NCBI GenBank assembly: GCA_002359495.1
Contig: DENB01000051.1
Span: forward strand, 102,121 to 122,182
Length of the DNA stretch: 20,062 bases
From: Enterobacteriaceae bacterium UBA2655
GTDB taxonomy: Bacteria > Pseudomonadota > Gammaproteobacteria > Enterobacterales > Enterobacteriaceae
Direction of reading: 5' to 3'
The notes beneath the pieces are model-generated. The model was not told the origin of the DNA, did no database searches, and saw nothing but the letters and a program-made list of their open reading frames with translations. Position numbers and translations under genes: made by a program. Of this stretch, positions 1 through 10,163 are shown one piece after another; within the stretch, counting starts at the first letter, position 1; every line of letters begins with the position of its first letter.

Positions 1-91
1 GCAGACGCGCCTTGCGTTCGGCCACCTCGCCGCCGCCTACCAGCAGGCAGCGTTTACCCTGTAAACGACAAAACAGAGGAAGGTAATCCAT
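1..91 (-). CDS. cysG: Siroheme synthase CysG, N-terminal fragment (runs off the window)
   Basis: Only the first 30 codons are in the window; the gene continues past base 1. The visible peptide begins [10 protein letters not shown] and carries the Rossmann stretch [15 protein letters not shown], which matches the start of the precorrin-2 dehydrogenase/ferrochelatase half of CysG. In this family the protein makes siroheme from uroporphyrinogen III, the cofactor of NirB. The ATG at 89-91 (minus strand) is preceded by AGGA at a good distance. It lies only about 11 nt beyond the T-tract of the terminator that follows nirD. In E. coli nirC lies between nirD and cysG; here it does not. Whether the C-terminal methyltransferase half is present cannot be seen, so a short single-function CysG-like protein is possible. 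Confidence 0.88.
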   Translation of the reverse strand, partial: MDYLPLFCRLQGKRCLLVGGGEVAERKARL

Positions 92-102
92 AGCGAATCC
101 TG

Positions 103-130
103 AAAAAAAGCCCTCGCGTCAGGCGAAGGC
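103..130 (-). terminator. Rho-independent terminator after nirD
   Basis: On the minus strand an 8-bp stem (GCCTTCGC / GCGAGGGC, one G-U pair) with a 5-nt loop is followed by seven consecutive T. It lies 34 nt beyond the nirD stop and its T-tract ends 11 nt before the cysG start codon. It should therefore limit read-through from nirBD into cysG. Confidence 0.82.
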
Positions 131-164
131 CGGGGTGAAAGGTTCTTGCTCAGGCGTTGCGGTT

Positions 165-491
165 TCAGGCGCAGACTTCAACCTGGCCCGCAGTCACGCG
201 CACCGGGAAAGTCGCTATCGAGCGGCTTTCATCCTCCATGCAGAGGCCGTCGCTGAGCCGAAACCGCTGTTTTTTCAGCGGGCTGGCGACCCAGAGCGAC
301 TGCTGGTGCTCGGCGATGATACCACGCGACAAGACGCTGGCTTCGGCAAAGGGATCGATATTGCTCAGCGCCCAGAGCTGTTCATCGTCCCTGGGGCGGA
401 AAATCGCAATCTGCTGACCGTTAACCAGCGCGCAGACGCCGGTAGCCGGCAATATCTGCGTGAGTGAACAAACTGCGGTCCACTGGCTCAT
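165..491 (-). CDS. nirD: Nitrite reductase (NADH) small subunit NirD
   Basis: A protein of 108 residues, the same length as E. coli NirD, with the diagnostic stretches SNIDPF, SVLSRGIIAEHQ and ASPLKKQRFRLSDGLCME. NirD has a Rieske-like fold but lacks the cysteine/histidine pairs that would bind a [2Fe-2S] cluster, and none are visible here. It is the small subunit of the cytoplasmic NADH-dependent nitrite reductase, which reduces nitrite to ammonium. Its ATG overlaps the nirB stop by 4 nt (ATGA), indicating translational coupling and co-transcription from the nirB promoter. The gene is followed by a strong terminator instead of nirC. Confidence 0.96.
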   Translation of the reverse strand: MSQWTAVCSLTQILPATGVCALVNGQQIAIFRPRDDEQLWALSNIDPFAEASVLSRGIIAEHQQSLWVASPLKKQRFRLSDGLCMEDESRSIATFPVRVTAGQVEVCA

Positions 492-3025
492 GATTTTACC
501 TCCTCAATCAGCGTCACTTTGATGCGTTCAGCCGGGCGCGCCGGGCGATGCTGATCGCGTTCGGCCACATGCTGTACGTTGGGATCGCGCTGCGGCGAGT
601 TAATAAAGTGTTTGAAGCGCGGAAGCTGCTGCGGATCCGCCAGCGTGGCTTGCCATTCGCAGGCGACGCTGGCGCGCAGACGCGCCAGTTCGCTCTCCAG
701 CTCGCTGTTAAGGCCCAGCCGATCGTCGATGATGACGCTGCGTAGATAGTCGATGCCGCCATCCAGGCTTTCGAGCCAGAGCGAGGTGCGCTGCAGGCGA
801 TCGGCGGTGCGGATATAGAACATCATAAAGCGATCCAGATAGCGGATCAGCGTGTCGCGATCGAGATCGGCCGCCAGCAGATCGGCATGGCGAGGTTTCA
901 TGCCGCCGTTGCCGCAAACGTAGAGATTCCAGCCTTTTTCCGTAGCGATAACGCCGACATCTTTGCCCTGCGCTTCGGCGCATTCGCGGGTGCAGCCGGA
1001 GACGCCGAACTTCATTTTGTGCGGGGTACGTATGCCTTTGTAGCGGTTTTCCAGCTCGATGCCGAAGCCGAGGCTGTCGCCGACGCCGTAGCGGCACCAG
1101 CTGCTGCCAACGCAGGTTTTCGCCATGCGCAGCGCTTTGGCGTAGGCCTGTCCGGTTTCGAAGCCCGCCGCAATAAGCTTAGCCCAGATAGCGGACAAAT
1201 CGTCCTTGTGCGCGCCGAACAGCCCGATGCGCTGGGAACCGGTGATTTTAGTGTAAAGTTGATATTCGCGCGCCACCTTGCCTATCGCCATCAGACCTTC
1301 CGGCGTAATTTCGCCGCCCGGCGAGCGCGGGATCACGGAATAGGTGCCGTCTTTCTGAATGTTGCCGAGGTAGAGATCGTTGCTGTCCTGCAGCGGCGTA
1401 TGCTGCGGCTGCAGAATATAGTCGTTCCAGCAGGAGGCGAGCAGCGAGGCGACGGTGGGCTTGCAAACTTCGCAGCCGTAGCCCTGGCCATATTTCGCCA
1501 GCAGCGCTGCGAAACTTTTAATTTCCTCAACCCGAATCAGATGGAACAGCTCCTGGCGGGAGTAAGCGAAGTGTTCGCACAGATGGTTGTTAACCTCCAC
1601 GCCCTGACGGCTGAGCTCGGCGTTAAGCACCTGGGTGATTAGCGGAACGCAGCCGCCGCAGCCGGTGCCGGCGCGGGTTTCAGCCTTGATCGCCGCCACG
1701 GTATGGCAGCCGTTCATCACCGCTTTAACGATATCGCCTTTGCTGACGTCGAAGCAGGAGCAGATCTGCGCGCTGTCGGGCAGGGAGTCGACGCCCATCG
1801 CCGGTTTTTCTCCGCTGCCTGCGGGCAGGATCAGCGCCTCCGGATTTTCCGGCAGCGGGATCTGATTCAGCGCCAGCTGCAGCAGATTGCCGTAATCGCT
1901 GGTATCGCCCACCAGCACGGCGCCCAGCAGCGTTTTGTTGTCTTCGCTGACCACCAGCCGTTTGTAGACGGATTTATTCTCATCCAGCCAGATGTAGCTG
2001 CGTGCGCCCGGCGTGCGGCCGCGCGCGTCGCCGATGCCGCCGACGTCGACGCCCAGCAGCTTAAGCTTGGCGCTCATATCGGCGCCGCCAAAGGCGTTTT
2101 CGCGATCGAGCAGGCAGTCGCTGACCACCTGCGCCATCTTGTAGCCGGGCGCCACCAGACCGTAGATGCGGTTTTGCCAGGCGGCGCATTCACCGATCGC
2201 GTAGATCGCCGGATCGCTGGTCTGGCAGCGATCGTCAATCGCGATGCCGCCGCGTTCGCCCAACGCCAGGCCGCACTGCTTCGCCAGTTTGTCCTGCGGA
2301 CGAATGCCGGTGGAAAACACGATGAAATCGACGTCGAGCTGGCTGCCGTCGGCGAAATGCAGGGTTTTTCCCGCGTCGCCGTGCTCAATGCGCCGGGTAT
2401 TTTTTCCGGTGTGGACCTGCACGCCCATCTGTTCGATTTTACGTCTCAGCTGTTCGCCGCCCTGCGCATCGAGCTGTTCCGCCATCAGTACAGACGCAAA
2501 CTCTACCACGTGCGTTTCGATGCCGAGGTTTTTCAGTGCGCCGGCCGCTTCCAGACCGAGCAGGCCGCCGCCGATGACCGCGCCGCGCTTGCTGCGTCGG
2601 GCGCAGGCCTCAATGGCGTTGAGATCTTCAATGGTGCGGTAAACGAAACAGCGGGCTCCGTCAGCGCCCTCGATCGGCGGTATCCAGGGATAAGAGCCGG
2701 TAGCGAGCACCAAAGTGTCGTAATGGACCGTGCGCCCGCTGCTGGAATGGATGACCTTTTCCTGACGGTTAATGGTAATGGCGCGTTCGCCCAATAGTAG
2801 ATTGACGTTGTGCTCTTCGTAAAAACCCTCGCGCACCAGCGAGAGTTCTTCAGCGGTATGATGGGAAAAGTAAGCGGAGAGGTGGACGCGATCGTAGGCG
2901 ACGCGGGGTTCTTCGCAAAACACGGTGATCGCAAACTGGTCGGGCGCGGACTTTTGGATAAGCTCTTCGATGAAGCGGTGCCCTACCATGCCGTTACCGA
3001 TAACGGCGACGTTATGCTTGCTCAT
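488..3025 (-). CDS. nirB: Nitrite reductase (NADH) large subunit NirB
   Basis: This is an 845-residue protein (E. coli NirB has 847) that carries the catalytic centres of the assimilatory/detoxifying NADH nitrite reductase in the cytoplasm. Visible domains in order: an FAD/NAD(P)-binding reductase region (about 1-310) with GNGMVG near residue 11 and GGGLLGLEAAG near 152; a BFD-like [2Fe-2S] domain with C422, C424, C456 and C459; and sulfite/nitrite reductase repeats ending in the siroheme-[4Fe-4S] ligands C638, C644, C678 and C682. All cofactor cysteines are present, so it looks functional. The start is supported by GAGG upstream of ATG and by the family N-terminus. It is first in a nirB-nirD unit with FNR and NarL/NarP sites upstream. 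Confidence 0.98.
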   Translation of the reverse strand: MSKHNVAVIGNGMVGHRFIEELIQKSAPDQFAITVFCEEPRVAYDRVHLSAYFSHHTAEELSLVREGFYEEHNVNLLLGERAITINRQEKVIHSSSGRTVHYDTLVLATGSYPWIPPIEGADGARCFVYRTIEDLNAIEACARRSKRGAVIGGGLLGLEAAGALKNLGIETHVVEFASVLMAEQLDAQGGEQLRRKIEQMGVQVHTGKNTRRIEHGDAGKTLHFADGSQLDVDFIVFSTGIRPQDKLAKQCGLALGERGGIAIDDRCQTSDPAIYAIGECAAWQNRIYGLVAPGYKMAQVVSDCLLDRENAFGGADMSAKLKLLGVDVGGIGDARGRTPGARSYIWLDENKSVYKRLVVSEDNKTLLGAVLVGDTSDYGNLLQLALNQIPLPENPEALILPAGSGEKPAMGVDSLPDSAQICSCFDVSKGDIVKAVMNGCHTVAAIKAETRAGTGCGGCVPLITQVLNAELSRQGVEVNNHLCEHFAYSRQELFHLIRVEEIKSFAALLAKYGQGYGCEVCKPTVASLLASCWNDYILQPQHTPLQDSNDLYLGNIQKDGTYSVIPRSPGGEITPEGLMAIGKVAREYQLYTKITGSQRIGLFGAHKDDLSAIWAKLIAAGFETGQAYAKALRMAKTCVGSSWCRYGVGDSLGFGIELENRYKGIRTPHKMKFGVSGCTRECAEAQGKDVGVIATEKGWNLYVCGNGGMKPRHADLLAADLDRDTLIRYLDRFMMFYIRTADRLQRTSLWLESLDGGIDYLRSVIIDDRLGLNSELESELARLRASVACEWQATLADPQQLPRFKHFINSPQRDPNVQHVAERDQHRPARPAERIKVTLIEEVKS

Positions 3026-3054
3026 TTTTGCCTCAAAACAGGGAAATTGCGGCT

Positions 3055-3060
3055 ACCATA
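3055..3060 (-). promoter_or_regulatory. Probable nirB -10 element
   Basis: TATGGT on the minus strand lies where a -10 box is expected if the upstream FNR site is centred at -41.5, placing transcription start near 3047. No good -35 box is visible, as is usual for a class II FNR-activated promoter. The start point is inferred from spacing only. Confidence 0.6.
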
Positions 3061-3081
3061 GCGCACCCTTTAAGACGCTTA

Positions 3082-3095
3082 TTGATATACATCAA
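3082..3095 (-). promoter_or_regulatory. FNR binding site of the nirB promoter
   Basis: The 14-mer TTGATATACATCAA is a perfect match to the FNR consensus TTGATNNNNATCAA. It is centred about 31 bp upstream of the inferred -10 box, the class II position. It should place nirBD under anaerobic activation, as in E. coli. Confidence 0.92.
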
Positions 3096-3108
3096 ACGAC
3101 GCCCTATA

Positions 3109-3124
3109 TACCTATTATGAGGTA
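3109..3124 (-). promoter_or_regulatory. NarL/NarP 7-2-7 site of the nirB promoter
   Basis: Two inverted heptamers separated by 2 bp: TACCTAT (exact TACYYMT match) and, on the other strand, TACCTCA (6 of 7). The centre is 28 bp from the FNR site centre, the same as the -69.5/-41.5 spacing of the E. coli nirB promoter. This predicts nitrate/nitrite induction through the NarXL/NarQP phosphorelays. Confidence 0.82.
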
Positions 3125-3203
3125 TCTTATTGATTATAAAAAGCTTTGTTTTGGAAGGGAAAATCTGACAGCAAGAGGCGAGGCGGGCGAGCTTTCAAGT
3201 CTT

Positions 3204-3231
3204 AAAGAAACGGGCGGAAAGTTCCGCCCGT
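3204..3231 (-). terminator. Rho-independent terminator after tsgA
   Basis: On the minus strand an 8-bp GC-rich stem (ACGGGCGG / CCGCCCGT) with a 6-nt loop is followed by TTCTTT, starting 5 nt past the tsgA stop. It separates tsgA from the co-directional nirB promoter. Confidence 0.85.
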
Positions 3232-3236
3232 AGTGA

Positions 3237-4415
3237 TTAATGCATGATATGGCCATGCTGACGGTGCTTCGTCACGAAGCCCAACAGCACGCACATCACG
3301 AAGACCACGGCATAAAGTCCGTTCGCCGTTGCCAGTGCCGCGTGCGCGCCGCCTTTCGCCACAATCGGACCGGTGACGACGAAGGTCAGCATGGTGCCGA
3401 CGGTGCCGCAGGTCAGAATAAAGTTCACCAGCTTAGGCGAGGCAACTTTTGTCTGCAGCGAGCCGAGCGTAATGATGGTTGTATAGATGGCGCTGGAGCT
3501 GAAGCCGAGCACCATGATAATCCAGCGCAACATGCCGGCGTCCTGGCTGCTGACGAACCAGTACATCAGCACCGTCGCCAGACCAGCCAGCACCATCAGA
3601 ATGCGCTGCAGATCGAAGAAGCGCAGCAGGAAGCTGAATACCCACATACCGATCATATAGGCGGTCCAGAAGTTACCCACCAGCTGACCCGCGTCGGCAA
3701 TATCCATGCCCATGGTTTTGGTGGCGTATTCCGGTACCCAGGAGATAAAACCCAGCTGGCCGAGGATATAGCAGAGCGCGGCAAGCGCGAGGAACAGCAC
3801 GCCGACGCCCCATTTCTCTTTTTCCACCGCCGCCGTCTTTTCCGTCTTACGCAGCACCGGGAACTCCACGCACAGCGTCAGAACGAAAATCGCCACATAA
3901 AGCAGGCCGATACAGCAGTAAACCCAGTACCACGGTAGCTGGCGCGCCAGAATAATGCCGGCCAGGATCGGGAACAGCGTGCCCGCCATGCTGAAGAAGG
4001 AGTCGGTAAACAGCAGGCGTGAACCGCGCTGGCGGCCCTCATACAGGTGCGTGATCAGGAAGGTGCCGATCGACATGGTAATGCCGCTCACCACCCCCAG
4101 CACAAACATGCAGAGCGAGAATACCTCAAGGCTGTGGCTGTTCATCAGGCCAGCGATCGCCAGAATCATCAGCACGAAGCCGAAGATCAGCTGCCGCTTC
4201 AGCGGAACGATCTCCATCAGCCAGGCATTAAGAAAAATAGCGACCAGAATACCGGCGTTTAAGAAAGTAAAGGTATTGCTCATGCTGGAGATGGGCAGTT
4301 GGAAATATTGAGCGATATTATCCATCACCATGCCGGTGACGATCACCAGCGCACCGGTCAGCGCATATGAAAAAAAGCTGATCCAGGTGAGGCCGATGCG
4401 ATTACGATTAGTCAT
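3237..4415 (-). CDS. tsgA: TsgA, major facilitator superfamily inner-membrane transporter
   Basis: A 392-residue protein with about twelve hydrophobic segments and close similarity to E. coli TsgA (393 residues), including [23 protein letters not shown] and [11 protein letters not shown]. It is an MFS permease of the inner membrane. Its natural substrate is not established; the gene was described in enterobacteria as induced by selenite and tellurite. I chose the ATG at 4413-4415 because an AGG lies 8 nt upstream and the peptide then starts [11 protein letters not shown] like E. coli. An in-frame GTG two codons upstream (4419-4421) is too close to the AGG. As in E. coli it is upstream of and co-directional with nirB, but separated by a terminator and the nirB promoter, and divergent from ppiA. 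Confidence 0.95.
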   Translation of the reverse strand: MTNRNRIGLTWISFFSYALTGALVIVTGMVMDNIAQYFQLPISSMSNTFTFLNAGILVAIFLNAWLMEIVPLKRQLIFGFVLMILAIAGLMNSHSLEVFSLCMFVLGVVSGITMSIGTFLITHLYEGRQRGSRLLFTDSFFSMAGTLFPILAGIILARQLPWYWVYCCIGLLYVAIFVLTLCVEFPVLRKTEKTAAVEKEKWGVGVLFLALAALCYILGQLGFISWVPEYATKTMGMDIADAGQLVGNFWTAYMIGMWVFSFLLRFFDLQRILMVLAGLATVLMYWFVSSQDAGMLRWIIMVLGFSSSAIYTTIITLGSLQTKVASPKLVNFILTCGTVGTMLTFVVTGPIVAKGGAHAALATANGLYAVVFVMCVLLGFVTKHRQHGHIMH

Positions 4416-4497
4416 TGTCACAACCTGTAAAAGGGCAGATAGGAGGGGCGGAAAATGTCAGAAAGTGTAAACGGAACTGTGATCTTAATAAACAAAG

Positions 4498-4524
4498 AGT
4501 GAAATATGATATCTATATTTCACT
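4498..4524. repeat. Perfect 10-bp-arm palindrome between tsgA and ppiA
   Basis: AGTGAAATAT and ATATTTCACT form a perfect inverted repeat around a 7-nt spacer. It lies about 83 bp upstream of the tsgA ATG and 5 bp from the CRP-like site on the ppiA side. It is AT-rich, has no T-tract and lies upstream of both genes, so an operator is more likely than a terminator. I cannot name the regulator; the TGTGA/TCACA spacing of CRP is not met. Confidence 0.7.
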
Positions 4525-4529
4525 GGTAG

Positions 4530-4545
4530 TGTGATTATTTTCACG
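4530..4545 (+). promoter_or_regulatory. CRP site upstream of ppiA
   Basis: TGTGATTATTTTCACG matches the CRP core TGTGA-N6-TCACA at 9 of 10 positions. Its centre lies about 70 bp upstream of the start point expected from the TATAAG -10 candidate at 4595-4600, suggesting a class I promoter. ppiA of E. coli is known to be under CRP (and CytR) control, and the crp gene is in this window. Confidence 0.7.
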
Positions 4546-4594
4546 GAAAACGGCTTTCTGATGGCATGCTGACCGGGTAGAACCGCAGCGTAAA

Positions 4595-4600
4595 TATAAG
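4595..4600 (+). promoter_or_regulatory. Candidate ppiA -10 element
   Basis: TATAAG matches the sigma-70 -10 consensus at 5 of 6 positions, 79 nt before the ppiA start. There is no clear -35, which fits an activator-dependent promoter served by the CRP site at 4530-4545. This rests on position and match only. Confidence 0.4.
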
Positions 4601-4679
4601 TAAAACGCTGGCTCTTGAATAACATGCTCTTTACAATCAATCTGTTTTTGAGCTTGCTTTCCAAGGTAAGGAACCATTC

Positions 4680-5252
4680 ATGTTTAAACGTACTTTGACA
4701 GCGGCGGTTGCCCTGTTAGCGCTCTCTTCAGTCTCCGCGACGGCTTTCGCCGCCAAAGGCGACACCCACGTGTTGCTCACCACCTCTGCAGGTAATATCG
4801 AGCTTGAACTGAATAACCAGAAAGCGCCGGTTTCAGTGAAAAACTTCGTCGATTACGTTAACAGCGGCTTCTATAACAACACCACTTTTCATCGCGTTAT
4901 CCCTGGCTTTATGGTTCAGGGCGGCGGCTTCACGACGGATATGCAGCAAAAACAGCCCGGCGCGCCGATCAAGAACGAAGCGGATAACGGCCTGCGCAAT
5001 CAGCGCGGCACTATCGCCATGGCGCGCACCGCTGAGAAAGACAGCGCCACCAGCCAGTTCTTCATTAACGTTGCCGACAACGCCTTCCTCGACCACGGCC
5101 AGCGCGATTTCGGCTATGCCGTTTTCGGCAAGGTGATCAAAGGTATGGACGTAGCGGATAAAATTGCGCAGGTGCCTACGAAAGATGTCGGCCCTTATCA
5201 GAACGTGCCCGTTAAGCCCGTGGTTATCCTCTCAGCGAAACTCCTTCCCTGA
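4680..5252 (+). CDS. ppiA: Periplasmic peptidyl-prolyl cis-trans isomerase A (cyclophilin)
   Basis: A 190-residue protein, the same length as E. coli PpiA. Residues 1-24 form a Sec signal peptide (positive MFKR start, hydrophobic core, AFA cleavage motif before AKGD), so the mature enzyme works in the periplasm. The cyclophilin core shows [15 protein letters not shown] at 70-84, with R72 the catalytic arginine, and [10 protein letters not shown] further on. The reaction is cis-trans isomerisation of peptide bonds before proline during protein folding. AAGGTAAGGA precedes the ATG. The gene is divergent from tsgA and probably CRP-activated. The downstream hairpin at 5260-5283 lacks a T-tract, so some transcription may continue into yhfG-fic. 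Confidence 0.97.
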   Translation: MFKRTLTAAVALLALSSVSATAFAAKGDTHVLLTTSAGNIELELNNQKAPVSVKNFVDYVNSGFYNNTTFHRVIPGFMVQGGGFTTDMQQKQPGAPIKNEADNGLRNQRGTIAMARTAEKDSATSQFFINVADNAFLDHGQRDFGYAVFGKVIKGMDVADKIAQVPTKDVGPYQNVPVKPVVILSAKLLP

Positions 5253-5259
5253 TTATCCG

Positions 5260-5283
5260 CATCGCCATGTCCGCATGGCGATG
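5260..5283 (+). repeat. Perfect hairpin after ppiA
   Basis: CATCGCCATG and CATGGCGATG form a perfect 10-bp stem with a TCCG loop, 7 nt after the ppiA stop. Neither strand has a T-tract after it, so it is not a typical intrinsic terminator. It could protect the mRNA 3' end or act with Rho. Confidence 0.7.
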
Positions 5284-5319
5284 TCAGCCTGGCCTTCGGC
5301 AAAGGAAAAGTTTGCTGCT

Positions 5320-5325
5320 TATACT
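5320..5325 (+). promoter_or_regulatory. Possible -10 element for yhfG-fic-pabA
   Basis: TATACT (5 of 6 to the -10 consensus) lies 28 nt upstream of the yhfG start, in the gap after the ppiA hairpin. The -35 region is poor. It is the best promoter candidate in this gap but rests on one hexamer. Confidence 0.3.
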
Positions 5326-5353
5326 TAGGGCAACTTACCAAGCAGGAGGCTTC

Positions 5354-5524
5354 ATGGCCAGCAAACTGACCGACAAACAGAAATCGACGCTCTGGCAGCA
5401 GCGCCGCAGCGCCAGCTATCAGGCCAGCTGCCGGCTGGAGGGCTTTACGCTGCTGGAGCCGACCATTAGCGGCGAACAGGCGGAAGAACGGCTGACTTCG
5501 CTGAGGAGGCAGTATGGCCGATAA
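5354..5524 (+). CDS. yhfG: YhfG, FicA-type antitoxin of Fic
   Basis: A small protein of 56 residues (E. coli YhfG has 55) starting MASKLTDKQKS. The ATG at 5354 is chosen because AGGAGG precedes it closely and the peptide aligns with E. coli; an upstream in-frame ATG at 5267 has no such support. Residues S25-C-R-L-E29-G30 match the Fic inhibition motif [S/T]xxxE[G/N], in which the glutamate blocks productive ATP binding in the partner Fic protein. The gene overlaps fic by 11 nt, so antitoxin and toxin are translationally coupled with antitoxin first. In E. coli YhfG and Fic form a complex. The function here is inferred from family and motif. Confidence 0.88.
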   Translation: MASKLTDKQKSTLWQQRRSASYQASCRLEGFTLLEPTISGEQAEERLTSLRRQYGR

Positions 5525-6107
5525 TCTCACCCCCTCGCACGATCCTTATGTCTGGCAAAACGACGACGTGCTGAAAAACCTGCTCGACATCCACGACGCC
5601 GCTCAGCTGCGCAAAGCCGAGCTGGCTTTCAGCAGCGCGCGCCTGGCGACGCTGGAGTTAGGGCCGCGCAATATCGGGCTGCCCTATCTTTGCCACATTC
5701 ATCGCATGCTGTTTCAGGATCTCTATAGCTGGGCGGGCGAGATACGCACTATCGATATCTGGCTGGACGATACGCCTTTCTGTCATTTCGAATATATCGA
5801 AAAAGAGGGTAATGCGCTGATGAGCGCGCTGGAAGATGAAGAGGGACTGGCGAATCTGGAGCCGGAAGCCTTTATCGCCCGGCTTTCGCATTATTACTGC
5901 GAAATCAATATGCTGCATCCGTTCCGTACCGGCAATGGCCGGGCGCAGCGCATCTTCTTCGAACAGCTGGCGCTGCACGCCGGTTATCTGCTCGACTGGG
6001 AGAAGATTGAACCGGAAGCCTGGCGGGAAGCCAACCGCGCGGGCGTCGACGGCGATCTGCAGCCGCTTATCGCCCTTTTCACGAAAGTGGTGAGCGCGGC
6101 CAGCTAA
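5514..6107 (+). CDS. fic: Fic-domain protein (class I Fic, partner of YhfG) with altered active-site motif
   Basis: A 197-residue protein similar to E. coli Fic (200), including TPFCHFEYIEKEGNALM. Fic proteins typically transfer AMP from ATP to hydroxyl side chains of target proteins. The core is HPFRTGNGRAQR at 135-146: the catalytic H135 and the GNGR anion loop are present, but the acidic residue usual at the fifth position (D/E, metal binding) is threonine. E. coli Fic is also non-canonical here (HPFRVGSGL), so reduced or different activity is likely in this lineage. G55, the residue changed to arginine in the E. coli fic-1 filamentation allele, is conserved. It has a strong GAGGAGG ribosome site inside yhfG and lies 41 nt before pabA, as in E. 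coli. Confidence 0.93.
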   Translation: MADNLTPSHDPYVWQNDDVLKNLLDIHDAAQLRKAELAFSSARLATLELGPRNIGLPYLCHIHRMLFQDLYSWAGEIRTIDIWLDDTPFCHFEYIEKEGNALMSALEDEEGLANLEPEAFIARLSHYYCEINMLHPFRTGNGRAQRIFFEQLALHAGYLLDWEKIEPEAWREANRAGVDGDLQPLIALFTKVVSAAS

Positions 6108-6148
6108 AAGGCGTAGAATAGCGGCGGTTTTAACGCTGAGGCGCGATA

Positions 6149-6724
6149 ATGCTGCTGCTAATCGATAACTACGACTCCTTCACCTGGAATCTCTATCAAT
6201 ATTTCTGCCAACTGGGCGCCGCGGTGCGCGTGGCGCGCAACGACGCCATTTCGCTGAGCGAGATAGAGGCGCTGCCGCTGACCCATCTGGTGATCTCTCC
6301 CGGTCCCTGCACCCCTGACGACGCCGGCATTTCGCTGGCGGCGATCGCTCATTTCGCCGGTCGTCTGCCGATACTCGGCGTCTGCCTTGGACATCAGGCT
6401 ATCGCCCAGGCTTATGGCGGAGAGGTGGTGCGCGCGCGGCAGGTGATGCATGGAAAAACCTCGGCGATCGAGCACAGCGGCAAAGGCGTGTTCAGCGGGC
6501 TGAATCATCCGCTGAGCGTGACGCGTTACCATTCGCTGATCGTGGCGCGCGATTCCCTGCCTGATTGTTTCGAACTCACCGCCTGGAGTCTGCGCGACGG
6601 CGAACCTGATGAAATCATGGGGTTTCGTCATAAAAACCTGCCGCTGGAGGGCGTGCAGTTTCATCCTGAGAGCATCCTCAGCGAGCAGGGGCATCGATTG
6701 CTGGGCAATTTCCTTAACCAGTAA
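6149..6724 (+). CDS. pabA: Aminodeoxychorismate synthase glutaminase subunit PabA
   Basis: A 191-residue class I glutamine amidotransferase (E. coli PabA has 187). The triad is visible: C79 in GVCLGHQ, and H172 and E174 in QFHPES; the oxyanion region is SPGPCTP near 50-56. It hydrolyses glutamine and passes ammonia to PabB, which converts chorismate to 4-amino-4-deoxychorismate for p-aminobenzoate and folate synthesis in the cytoplasm. The start [12 protein letters not shown] is typical and is preceded by GAGG. It follows fic by 41 nt and is likely co-transcribed with it. The TrpG glutaminase is similar, but the fic-pabA-argD context and sequence favour PabA. Confidence 0.96.
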   Translation: MLLLIDNYDSFTWNLYQYFCQLGAAVRVARNDAISLSEIEALPLTHLVISPGPCTPDDAGISLAAIAHFAGRLPILGVCLGHQAIAQAYGGEVVRARQVMHGKTSAIEHSGKGVFSGLNHPLSVTRYHSLIVARDSLPDCFELTAWSLRDGEPDEIMGFRHKNLPLEGVQFHPESILSEQGHRLLGNFLNQ

Positions 6725-6741
6725 AGTTATGTTTGCCTTCT

Positions 6742-6759
6742 TTTGATTTTTTATGCATA
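6742..6759 (+). promoter_or_regulatory. ARG box 1 of argD
   Basis: TTTGATTTTTTATGCATA matches the ArgR consensus core TGAATWWWWATTCA at 12 of 14 positions. It is separated by 3 bp from a second box, the standard arrangement for one ArgR hexamer. A possible -35 (TTGATT, 6743-6748) overlaps it, which would explain arginine repression. Confidence 0.75.
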
Positions 6760-6762
6760 TTT

Positions 6763-10105
<3,343 letters not shown>

Positions 10106-10116
10106 CAGCTCATCGC

Positions 10117-10150
10117 AAATAAAAACGGCGCGATATTGCCATCACGCCGT
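10117..10150 (-). terminator. Rho-independent terminator after crp
   Basis: On the minus strand a 9-bp stem (ACGGCGTGA / TCGCGCCGT, one G-U pair) with an 8-nt loop is followed by TTTTTATTT. It begins 13 nt after the crp stop and ends 11 nt before the yhfK start, so yhfK depends on read-through or on a promoter inside crp. Confidence 0.85.
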
Positions 10151-10163
10151 GAGTGATAAGGAA

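Noticed and set aside
1703..2797. A 364-codon open frame on the plus strand
   Set aside because: It is antisense to nirB, in GC-rich codon phase, with low-complexity alanine/arginine/glutamine-rich translation and no family match. nirB is certain.
2925..3233. A 102-codon plus-strand frame through the nirB promoter
   Set aside because: It covers the FNR and NarL sites and the tsgA terminator, and has no convincing ribosome site or similarity.
5267..5353. An N-terminal extension of YhfG by 29 residues
   Set aside because: The upstream ATG lies in the ppiA hairpin and has no ribosome site, and the extra residues do not match YhfG. The ATG at 5354 follows AGGAGG.
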